Shown: piece by piece, positions 1 to 5,551 of the stretch | Layout: every line of letters begins with the position of its first letter | How positions within the stretch are numbered: position 1 is the first letter of the stretch | From: an uncultured Catenibacterium sp. | GTDB taxonomy: Bacteria > Bacillota_I > Bacilli_A > Erysipelotrichales > Coprobacillaceae | Assembly (NCBI RefSeq): GCF_900764565.1 | Contig: NZ_CAAFOM010000104.1 | Coordinates: forward strand, 1-5,551 | Direction of reading: 5' to 3' | Length of the DNA: 5,551 nucleotides | Program-made: the position numbers and the translations under genes | Notes under the pieces: generated by a model | Databases searched by the model: none | Told to the model about the DNA's origin: nothing | The model's input: the letters and a program-made list of their open reading frames with translations, nothing else

Positions 1-25
1 TATATATTATGCGAAGTAATATATA
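1..25. repeat. AT-rich inverted repeat at window edge
   Basis: Bases 1-9 (TATATATTA) are the exact reverse complement of bases 17-25, with a 7-base GC-containing centre at 10-16. It lies just beyond the terminator at 27-55, and the left arm may be cut by the window edge. It could be a weak hairpin or simply AT-rich spacer sequence. Arms made only of A and T form such palindromes easily by chance, so no function is assigned. Confidence 0.3.
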
Positions 26-26
26 T

Positions 27-55
27 AAGAAAGAAACTCCCAATGAAGGGAGTTT
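27..55 (-). terminator. Rho-independent terminator after the small membrane-protein gene
   Basis: A perfect 8-bp stem is formed by 34-41 (AAACTCCC) and 48-55 (GGGAGTTT), with a 6-base loop at 42-47. Read on the minus strand, the stem is followed at once by the pyrimidine-rich tail CTTTCTT (33-27). It begins 49 bases beyond the TAG stop of the membrane-protein gene at 105-578, the right place to end that transcript. On the plus strand the bases after the stem are GAGAG, so the signal is directional for the minus strand. Confidence 0.8.
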
Positions 56-104
56 GAGAGAATCAAGAATTTTAAAATAGTTTATTTACAAATGCTGAAA
101 TGCC

Positions 105-578
105 CTAAATATCATATGCATGACATATTGCATTAGAACCTCCACTAGTAATAAGTATTAAACCTAATTCAATGAAATTAAAATGTAGAGCAGGAACTAT
201 ATAAATTCTGATTTTATATTCATCATATATTTCTGATTCATAATGTGATGCTTGCTCACCATAGAATTTGTTATAATCTTTCTCTGATTGGTCAACGGCC
301 TTTTGAAAAAAAGGTATAAAAGTGCATATTAAGAATATTCCTATTAAAATCTTACAAACGGATTTAAGCGAAATAAATGATTTGATTTTTGATTTTTTTT
401 GAATTTTTATGTTTGTAATTATCGTATATATTTCTTTGATATATAATACGAGAATTAATAGCAAAATTAAAATTAAAAAACAAGTAAGATAACTACCTAC
501 AAATTTTACTATGTTAAATAGAATATCCAAAAAAAGTAACAGAAAAGCTATTTTTGTAAATGCAAATAAAATATCCAT
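105..578 (-). CDS. Small multi-pass membrane protein, unrecognised
   Basis: I do not recognise this 157-residue protein. It begins at ATG (578-576), with a weak GGGA ribosome-binding candidate 7 bases upstream, and ends with TAG. It shows hydrophobic stretches at about residues 5-26, 29-50 and 74-92, and a weaker one at 123-145. A lysine-rich loop lies between the second and third (57-67), and an acidic, tyrosine-rich segment at 94-121. By the positive-inside rule the lysine loop should be cytoplasmic and the acidic segment outside. There is no signal-peptidase site, catalytic motif or lipobox that I can see. It lies 82 bases downstream of purF, beyond a hairpin, so it is probably a separate transcription unit or receives only read-through. 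Four sequence lines counted in the gene are about 20% GC, far below the neighbouring genes, which suggests acquisition or weak constraint. The coding strand has a run of eight adenines at 400-393. A real small membrane protein seems likelier than a chance frame, since 157 codons stay open with a coherent hydropathy pattern, but its function is unknown. Confidence 0.6.
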   Translation of the reverse strand: MDILFAFTKIAFLLLFLDILFNIVKFVGSYLTCFLILILLLILVLYIKEIYTIITNIKIQKKSKIKSFISLKSVCKILIGIFLICTFIPFFQKAVDQSEKDYNKFYGEQASHYESEIYDEYKIRIYIVPALHFNFIELGLILITSGGSNAICHAYDI

Positions 579-618
579 AAAATATTCCCAATCATCTGTA
601 TAGAGTTAAACTAATAAT

Positions 619-648
619 AAGGGAATTCTTTTTAACTGGAATCCCCTT
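619..648 (-). terminator. Hairpin after purF, possibly bidirectional terminator
   Basis: Bases 619-628 (AAGGGAATTC) pair with 639-648 (GAATCCCCTT) in a 10-bp stem with one G-U pair (in RNA read from the minus strand) and a 10-base loop. It starts 12 bases past the purF stop codon, where the end of the operon is expected. Read on the minus strand, the tail after the stem (ATTATTAGTTT) is only moderately U-rich, so termination may be incomplete and some read-through into the membrane-protein gene is possible. Read on the plus strand, the right arm runs into TTTTT (647-651), a better tail, although no plus-strand gene is visible to its left. Confidence 0.65.
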
Positions 649-660
649 TTTGAACTAAAT

Positions 661-2082
661 TTATTTTTCGTCCTTATTAGCACGATCAATAGAATCATAT
701 AGTTTAGTTGTATAGTTACCACTAAAGCAAGACATACACAAATCGCAATTTCCATCCATATCATGCTTGACTGATTTCTTTAATCCTTCCATTGAAATGA
801 ATGCTAATGAATCAGCTTCAATGAATTGACATAATTCTTCAACATTCATACGATGTGAGATTAATTCTTCCAAAGTAGAAATATCTACACCATAGAAACA
901 TGGGAACTTAATAGCTGGAGAAGCAATTCTTACATGTACTTCTGTAGCTCCAGCCTCTTTTAATAGCTTTACAATACGCTTAGAAGTTGTACCTCTTACG
1001 ATTGAGTCATCGATCATGATAACTCTCTTACCCTTAACGATTGAAGATACAGCTGAAAGCTTCATTCTTACACCACGTTCACGCATTTCCTGTGTAGGCT
1101 GGATAAATGTTCTACCTACATATTTATTCTTGATAAGCCCCATTTCATAAGGAATACCAGATGCTTCAGAATAACCAATAGCAGCTGAAATAGAACTATC
1201 AGGTACACCAATTACTAGATCTGCTTCAACTGGTGCTTCTTCAAATAAAGTCTTACCACAAGTCTTACGTGCTGTATGAACATTAATACCATCTAGATTA
1301 CTATCAGGTCTAGAGAAGTAAATATACTCCATTGCACAAAGCTTATTGCAGATTGGTAATGTTTCAGTATACTTCTTAGATTTAATAATACCATCTTTAA
1401 CACGGATGATTTCACCAGGTTCTACATCTCTTACATATTCTGCTCCAGCAATATCTAAAGCACATGTTTCTGATGAGAACATATAACCTCCACTTGGAAG
1501 TCTTCCCATAGATAATGGTCTTAAACCATATCTATCTCTTGCAACATAAAGAGCATCCTCTACAAGAATAACAAATGCGAATGCTCCATCAATCTTTTCT
1601 AATGACTTACAGATACGATCTACAAATCGTCCTGTTTCTCTCTTAATTAAATGACCAAGAACCTCTGTATCACTTGTTGAATTAAAGATTGAACCGTTTT
1701 CTTCAAGTTCTTTCTTTAATAAGTTAGCATTTACAATATTACCATTATGGGCAATACCCATCATACCATCGAGAGTACGGAATAAGAATGGCTGAACATT
1801 CATGATTCCTCCCCCACCTGCAGTTGAATAGCGGACATGTCCAATAGCTGCATTACCAGATAATTTTTCAATCTTTTCTTTATCAAATACTTCACTGACT
1901 AAGCCTTCACCCTTATGGATGTTAAGCTTTCTTTTGTTATTGCGGACAACAATACCTGCAGCCTCCTGTCCACGATGTTGTAAAGAATGCAAGCCATAAT
2001 AAGTTAATTGGGCAGCATTGTCATCTCCCCATATAGCAACCACTCCACACTCTTCATGTAATTCATCATGATTCTTGATCAT
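661..2082 (-). CDS. purF: Amidophosphoribosyltransferase (glutamine PRPP amidotransferase)
   Basis: PurF catalyses the first committed step of purine synthesis in the cytoplasm: PRPP and glutamine give 5-phosphoribosylamine, glutamate and pyrophosphate. The protein has 473 residues, close to the roughly 475 of Bacillus subtilis PurF. The N-terminal glutaminase (Ntn-hydrolase) domain has the nucleophile Cys12 in EECGVVAIWG, followed by LQHRGQEAAG (34-43), HVRYST (82-87), HNGN (112-115) and STSDTE (135-140). The phosphoribosyltransferase domain has the PRPP loop VIMIDDSIVRGTT (354-366). Cys249, Cys395 and the cluster Cys446/449/452 fit the four-cysteine [4Fe-4S] site of the Bacillus-type enzyme. 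The ligand pair is probably Cys449-Cys452, in the family CxxC-F-x-G context. I chose the ATG at 2082 rather than 2139. It gives an 11-residue propeptide before Cys12, as in B. subtilis, and has an ideal AGGAGG five bases upstream; the longer frame would run 44 bases into the preceding gene. It is the last gene of the unit, 13 bases after the DUF2156-GNAT stop. Family knowledge predicts propeptide cleavage and feedback inhibition by purine nucleotides. Confidence 0.97.
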   Translation of the reverse strand: MIKNHDELHEECGVVAIWGDDNAAQLTYYGLHSLQHRGQEAAGIVVRNNKRKLNIHKGEGLVSEVFDKEKIEKLSGNAAIGHVRYSTAGGGGIMNVQPFLFRTLDGMMGIAHNGNIVNANLLKKELEENGSIFNSTSDTEVLGHLIKRETGRFVDRICKSLEKIDGAFAFVILVEDALYVARDRYGLRPLSMGRLPSGGYMFSSETCALDIAGAEYVRDVEPGEIIRVKDGIIKSKKYTETLPICNKLCAMEYIYFSRPDSNLDGINVHTARKTCGKTLFEEAPVEADLVIGVPDSSISAAIGYSEASGIPYEMGLIKNKYVGRTFIQPTQEMRERGVRMKLSAVSSIVKGKRVIMIDDSIVRGTTSKRIVKLLKEAGATEVHVRIASPAIKFPCFYGVDISTLEELISHRMNVEELCQFIEADSLAFISMEGLKKSVKHDMDGNCDLCMSCFSGNYTTKLYDSIDRANKDEK

Positions 2083-2087
2083 AATAG

Positions 2088-2093
2088 CCTCCT
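2088..2093 (-). promoter_or_regulatory. Ribosome binding site of purF
   Basis: The minus strand reads AGGAGG followed by five bases (CTATT) and ATG at 2082. It is a full match to the anti-Shine-Dalgarno core. It decides the start: the upstream in-frame ATG at 2139 lies within the preceding gene. The site occupies the 13-base gap between the DUF2156-GNAT stop (2096-2098) and purF, so little other regulation can fit there. Confidence 0.85.
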
Positions 2094-2095
2094 GT

Positions 2096-3805
2096 TTAAT
2101 AGATTTCATTGATATAGCGCTTCTCAAGAGGCATATCATCCTCCTGATTACACATCATTGTGATCATATCTGTTTTTTCACCATGAATAGACGCCATGCA
2201 ATCTGTTTCGATGCGAATGTCTTTATAGAAATAAACAGAAATCGTTTTAAGGATGTCATCTAAATATTCTTTATTGTATATAAATTCTGAAATATAGACA
2301 AACTTCCCCCTATCATTATAAATCATATATCCCTGTTGTCCATACTCATTTTTAAATGTTAGAACAGAATCGTTGAATGCAGCACATCTTTTTCTTAAAT
2401 AATTGTTGAAATAGTCTTCATCTCGTATTAAATAACGGCCAAAATCTCCTACATAGAGATTATAATCATCATAGAGATGACTTATATCCTGTGACAGGCA
2501 AATACTACTAGGAAGTGCATATTTTGATTTATCAAGCTTATAAAGAATATGTCTATGAGACTCCTTAAATCCAAAAGGCATGTAGATTTCAGGATGATAA
2601 GCCTGAAGATAAATACGCTTGTCTTTATATATTTCTAAGACATGATTCATTAATAATTTCATGAATCCCTGTCCTTCATAATCTCTTCGAGTAGAAACAC
2701 CTAGAATAAAATAGCTGTCTTCATAATCTTTTACTTTAAAAGGAACAATCTGTAAAGCAGAGATGATTTGATCTTTAAAGCGTACCACATAAGTATTCTC
2801 TTTCTTATATCGATATTTGAAATAGAATTCAGTAGATACTTCATCTTCATCTTCAAAACGATCCATCCAGATTTCTTTAATAGTTTCAGTATCTTCATCA
2901 TTTGCCTGTTCAACAATTGCGTCATTGATATAGATACGACTCTTTTCAACCATCTTACATGGATGCATACGTTCTTTAGAAATACGAAGATTTTCTATTC
3001 CCATATCTTCTTCTCTATTGACATATTTAAAATTGGCACATTCATGTTCTAGGAATTCTTTTCTTAAAGTGACATAAAGTCCTCTAATAGTCTTATCAGC
3101 CTTTTCAATATGAATCTGTATTGTTTCATGTTTCAAAGGAGAACCAATCATAAATGCTTTTAATTCATTATTGATGAAAATACCACCAATCTTAATAGGC
3201 AGCTGATCTTGCGTAGAAAGAAGATACATGATTCCATATACTTCAGAAGTAAGGGATTCACTCTGTTCGTTCTCTCCCCTCTCCCATTTAAGAAGATCAT
3301 TAAAAATCATCGGCATATCTTCATCCGCATTCAATGTACGATATTCATAATCAGGATATTGTGAGATGAAGTTATGGTAATTGTTTCTCATCTTCTGCAT
3401 TTTCTTGCCTGATAAGCTGATTAATTTCTCTTTATCATAGACATAATCATCTAAATCTCTTGTATGCTCATATACAAACTGTCCAGGACATACCTTTTTT
3501 AATTTCTCTACAAAAGATGGTACTGCACAATCAATCATGAAAGGAAAATCATGCTCTTTTGCATAATCCATCATGTATTCAATGGCTTCTTTGTAGTATT
3601 CATGAGATGCAAAAGGCATCGCAAAAAAGCGATGACCTTTATAGTTATGTAACATGATGCAGAAGTGATCATGAATTTCATATTCAATATGATATTCATG
3701 ATTCCACATCATCATTGTTACAAAATTTGAGTTATAACCTTCATAATCTGCTTTATCTAGAAAAGGTAAAACAGATTTTAAATCAGATAGTTTTAAGGGT
3801 TTCAT
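2096..3805 (-). CDS. DUF2156 domain fused to Eis-like GNAT acetyltransferase
   Basis: This 569-residue cytoplasmic protein appears to have three parts. Residues 1 to about 295 resemble DUF2156, the fold shared with the catalytic C-terminal domain of phosphatidylglycerol lysyltransferases (MprF). Recognisable parts are the basic KKMQKMRNNYHNF (134-146) and YVNREEDMGIENLRISKERMHP (261-282). Residues about 296-425 are a GNAT domain, with the acetyl-CoA-binding motif A around GVSTRRDYEGQGFMKLLM (369-386) and an AYHPEIYMPFGF segment (402-413). Residues about 430-569 resemble the C-terminal domain of Eis-type acetyltransferases, including GRYLIRDEDYFNNYL (456-470). There are no membrane segments, unlike full MprF. 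The substrates are unknown: the fold suggests transfer of an aminoacyl group from tRNA or an acyl group from CoA, but this is inference. I prefer ATG 3805. A TTG at 3817 would add four residues and lacks a ribosome binding site, while TTGGAA sits 7 bases before the ATG. The start is one base past the stop of the ATPase gene, so translational coupling is likely. Confidence 0.85.
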   Translation of the reverse strand: MKPLKLSDLKSVLPFLDKADYEGYNSNFVTMMMWNHEYHIEYEIHDHFCIMLHNYKGHRFFAMPFASHEYYKEAIEYMMDYAKEHDFPFMIDCAVPSFVEKLKKVCPGQFVYEHTRDLDDYVYDKEKLISLSGKKMQKMRNNYHNFISQYPDYEYRTLNADEDMPMIFNDLLKWERGENEQSESLTSEVYGIMYLLSTQDQLPIKIGGIFINNELKAFMIGSPLKHETIQIHIEKADKTIRGLYVTLRKEFLEHECANFKYVNREEDMGIENLRISKERMHPCKMVEKSRIYINDAIVEQANDEDTETIKEIWMDRFEDEDEVSTEFYFKYRYKKENTYVVRFKDQIISALQIVPFKVKDYEDSYFILGVSTRRDYEGQGFMKLLMNHVLEIYKDKRIYLQAYHPEIYMPFGFKESHRHILYKLDKSKYALPSSICLSQDISHLYDDYNLYVGDFGRYLIRDEDYFNNYLRKRCAAFNDSVLTFKNEYGQQGYMIYNDRGKFVYISEFIYNKEYLDDILKTISVYFYKDIRIETDCMASIHGEKTDMITMMCNQEDDMPLEKRYINEIY

Positions 3806-3806
3806 C

Positions 3807-5030
3807 TTATTTTCCAAGCATCATATGTATAAACTGTTTAGCTACACGCCCAGAATAACCTCCGTTTCTTAATTCCCATTCCATAGCTAAACGATGGAGT
3901 TCATCACGATTAATATTTAAATGATACTGATCTGCAAGTCCATCTACTATATCAAGATAGTGCTGCTTATCTGGATGAACATAAAGAATCTGAACACCAA
4001 AACGAGCAACAAGTGATAACTTTTCCTGTTTTGCATCGTTCACATTGATTTCAGAATCATCTCTTTCACCCCAAGTTTCCTTGATGAGATGTCGGCGGTT
4101 ACTTGTAGCATAAATAAGTACATTATCAGGTTTCTTTTCTAATCCACCTTCAATCACTGCTTTTAAGTACTTGTATTCTGTTTCATATTCTTCAAAAGAA
4201 AGATCATCCATAAAGATAATAAACTTATAATTACGGTTCTGTAGTTCTCCAATAATTTCTGGAAGATGAACGAATTGATGTTTATACACTTCCACCATTC
4301 TTAAACCATCTTTATAATAACGATTTAAAATAGCTTTAATACTTGATGATTTACCAGTTCCATTATCACCATATAATAAGACATTATTTGCTTTCTTACC
4401 TTTAATAAATGCTTCTGTATTCGCAATCAAACGATCTTTTTGACGTTCATAGCCAATCAGCTGTTCAAGTGTGTTATCTTCTATATGATTAATAGAAACG
4501 ATATTTCCATCTACATATCTAAAAGCCTTATTTAAACCGTATTTACCAACACCATACTTGTGATAATGATTATAGAGGATGTTATAGAAATCTTCAACTG
4601 ATGTGCTTTTTGCTAGATTAATTTGTAATTCACTAAAGACTTCATAAATTTCTTTATTGATAATTGGTTTGGAATGAGAGAATTGGAAAAAGATTTCTCT
4701 ATTTAATCCTTCTAGATCATCAAATGATGAATGAAAAAGATCATAGAAATAAGTAAGATCTATCATAACAAGTGCCTTCAATGTGTCATTGACGTCTGCT
4801 ACACGTTCTAGTGAGAGTGAAAATGCATTTTCATGCATAGCAAGCAAATGTGTAAGAAGACTCTGCATGAGGTTATCATGAAGATCATATTTTTCAGCTA
4901 CCTGCAAGAATTTCGCAATAAAATCATGTTCTATAGCTTTATTGTCTAACTGATCAACATTCTTTAAAAGGAAGAGTACATCTTCGTCATCAGTAAGCTG
5001 ATAATATACTGTTAAATCATTTAAATACAC
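3807..5030 (-). CDS. DUF815 family AAA-type ATPase
   Basis: This 407-residue protein belongs to the DUF815 family of P-loop ATPases; the cellular target is not known. The N-terminal half (about 1-185) is mostly helical in character and has no motif I recognise. The ATPase core follows. It has LEQLIGYERQK (188-198), Walker A YGDNGTGKSS (220-229, Lys227), Walker B FIIFMDDLSFE (270-280, Asp275/Asp276), a sensor-1-like YATSNRR (307-313, Asn311), a likely arginine finger in LVARFG (Arg343), and a sensor-2-like GYSGRVAKQF (391-400, Arg395). All the parts needed for ATP hydrolysis are present, so it should be active, perhaps as a ring or as a loader for a partner. The start is GTG at 5030-5028, 8 bases after AGAAGG. 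The gene starts 18 bases after the DUF711 stop and ends one base before the DUF2156-GNAT ATG, so it is the middle of a tight operon. The family assignment is firm; the role is open. Confidence 0.88.
   Translation of the reverse strand: MYLNDLTVYYQLTDDEDVLFLLKNVDQLDNKAIEHDFIAKFLQVAEKYDLHDNLMQSLLTHLLAMHENAFSLSLERVADVNDTLKALVMIDLTYFYDLFHSSFDDLEGLNREIFFQFSHSKPIINKEIYEVFSELQINLAKSTSVEDFYNILYNHYHKYGVGKYGLNKAFRYVDGNIVSINHIEDNTLEQLIGYERQKDRLIANTEAFIKGKKANNVLLYGDNGTGKSSSIKAILNRYYKDGLRMVEVYKHQFVHLPEIIGELQNRNYKFIIFMDDLSFEEYETEYKYLKAVIEGGLEKKPDNVLIYATSNRRHLIKETWGERDDSEINVNDAKQEKLSLVARFGVQILYVHPDKQHYLDIVDGLADQYHLNINRDELHRLAMEWELRNGGYSGRVAKQFIHMMLGK
3813..3815 (-). promoter_or_regulatory. Weak ribosome binding site inside the end of the ATPase gene
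   Basis: The minus strand reads TTGGAAAATAAGATG: a GGA(A) core, 7 bases, then the ATG at 3805 of the DUF2156-GNAT gene. It lies inside the last codons of the ATPase gene (stop at 3809-3807). The match is weak, which fits start-up by ribosomes that have just ended on the ATPase gene. Its position favours the ATG over the TTG at 3817, which would lie next to or over it. Confidence 0.45.
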
Positions 5031-5038
5031 GGATAAAA

Positions 5039-5044
5039 CCTTCT
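5039..5044 (-). promoter_or_regulatory. Ribosome binding site of the DUF815 gene, supporting a GTG start
   Basis: The minus strand reads AGAAGG, then eight bases (TTTTATCC), then GTG at 5030. There is no ATG suitably placed after this site, so it is what supports the GTG start. It lies within the 18-base gap after the DUF711 stop codon (5051-5049). Confidence 0.7.
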
Positions 5045-5048
5045 TTCA

Positions 5049-5551
5049 TTAGTTCTTGAAACTATGGATAGGTGCTGGAATACGGCCACCACGATTAACG
5101 AATTCATCACATGAGAATGAATTAACTGGCATGATTGGGGCATAACCTAATAAGCCACCGAATTCAACTGTATCTCCGACATCCTTACCAATAACTGGGA
5201 TAAGTCTAACAGCAGTTGTTTTCTGGTTGATCATACCAATTGCCATTTCATCTGCAATAATACCAGAAATTGTTTCAGCCTTAGTTTCACCAGGAATTGC
5301 AATCATATCAAGACCTACTGAGCAGACACAAGTCATTGCTTCTAGCTTTTCTAGAGTTAAAGATCCTGCATTAACTGCATCAATCATACCCTGGTCTTCA
5401 CTTACTGGAATAAAGGCACCTGACAAGCCACCTACATAAGAAGATGCCATAACGCCACCCTTTTTAACCTGGTCATTTAAGATTGCAAGTGCGGCAGTTG
5501 TACCTGGAGCCCCTACTCTTTCAAGACCCATGCTCTGTAAGCAGTCAGCAA
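5049..5551 (-). CDS. DUF711/UPF0210 (PFL family) protein, C-terminal part, cut by window edge
   Basis: The frame runs open to the right edge, so the gene begins outside the window. The methionine at 5531 is internal, because the residues before it (ADCLQS) continue the conserved block ADCLQSMGLERVGAPGTTAA. About 166 residues are visible of a family that is usually about 450 long. Recognisable blocks are KKGGVMASSYVGGLSGAFIPVSED, MTCVCSVGLDMIAIPG, and a glycine- and proline-rich end with FGGLLGYAPIMPVN and RGGRIPAPIHSFKN. These match the UPF0210/DUF711 proteins, called PFL family because of a fold likened to pyruvate formate-lyase. No biochemical activity is established to my knowledge. In many Firmicutes and archaea the gene follows a small ACT-domain gene (UPF0237), which would lie just beyond the edge if it is present here. 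It is the most upstream visible gene of the four-gene unit, 18 bases before the DUF815 start. Confidence 0.9.
   Translation of the reverse strand, partial: ADCLQSMGLERVGAPGTTAALAILNDQVKKGGVMASSYVGGLSGAFIPVSEDQGMIDAVNAGSLTLEKLEAMTCVCSVGLDMIAIPGETKAETISGIIADEMAIGMINQKTTAVRLIPVIGKDVGDTVEFGGLLGYAPIMPVNSFSCDEFVNRGGRIPAPIHSFKN

Noticed and set aside
72..104. Possible extension of the membrane protein past its TAG stop (ten more codons to TAA)
   Set aside because: No sign of recoding or of a conserved domain running through the stop was seen; the short extension is expected by chance.
597..602. TATACA as a -10 element for the membrane-protein gene
   Set aside because: It sits at a plausible distance from the ATG at 578, but no acceptable -35 hexamer lies 16-18 bases upstream, and such matches are frequent in DNA this AT-rich.
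2083..2139. Longer purF start at the upstream ATG (19 extra residues)
   Set aside because: It would overlap the preceding gene by 44 bases. The ATG at 2082 has an ideal ribosome binding site and gives exactly the 11-residue propeptide known for Bacillus-type PurF.
2075..2263. 62-codon open frame on the plus strand
   Set aside because: It lies antisense to the start of purF and the end of the DUF2156-GNAT gene, has no ribosome binding site I can see, and has no protein-like features beyond the shadow of the real coding frames.
2731..2949. 72-codon frame on the minus strand within the DUF2156-GNAT gene
   Set aside because: It is a shifted-frame shadow of a well-supported gene; the Lys- and Met-rich composition is what a +1 reading of AT-rich code gives.
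2768..3052. 94-codon plus-strand frame rich in Phe and Ile
   Set aside because: It is antisense to the DUF2156-GNAT gene. The hydrophobic look comes from reading the complement of Lys/Glu/Asp-rich codons, not from real membrane segments.
5227..5439. 70-codon plus-strand frame
   Set aside because: It is antisense to a strongly conserved stretch of the DUF711 gene and has no sign of its own translation.

Overview
The window is about 5.5 kb of AT-rich bacterial chromosome in which every supportable gene lies on the minus strand. Low GC, strong AGGAGG-type ribosome binding sites, a Bacillus-type PurF with an 11-residue propeptide and iron-sulfur cysteines, and the families DUF711, DUF815 and DUF2156 all point to a low-GC Firmicute (Bacillota). 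My best guess is a gut Erysipelotrichia/Coprobacillaceae-type organism. That finer placement is an inference from overall protein character, not from a marker gene.

Read in the direction of transcription, from the right edge leftwards, there is a tightly packed four-gene unit. It begins with the C-terminal part of a DUF711/UPF0210 (PFL family) protein cut by the window edge (5551-5049). Next come a GTG-started DUF815 AAA-type ATPase (5030-3807), a 569-residue fusion of a DUF2156 domain with an Eis-like GNAT acetyltransferase (3805-2096), and purF, the amidophosphoribosyltransferase that commits PRPP to purine synthesis (2082-661). The gaps are 18, 1 and 13 bases. Each holds or abuts a ribosome binding site and leaves no room for a separate promoter or riboswitch, so the genes look like one transcript whose promoter lies outside the window. 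A hairpin at 619-648 follows purF.

Left of that hairpin sits an unrelated-looking gene (578-105) for a small, unrecognised membrane protein. It has about 20% GC in the lines counted, against about 39% in purF, and ends at a good minus-strand rho-independent terminator (27-55). It is the only accessory-looking piece of the window.

Only PurF has a firmly known biochemical role. The other three operon members belong to widespread families whose functions are unknown or only loosely assigned. No mobile element, CRISPR array, tRNA, rRNA or clear new system was seen. The points most worth following up are the linkage of purF to three poorly characterised proteins, the DUF2156-GNAT fusion, and the AT-rich membrane-protein gene. 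There is no gene-free stretch longer than 300 bases.
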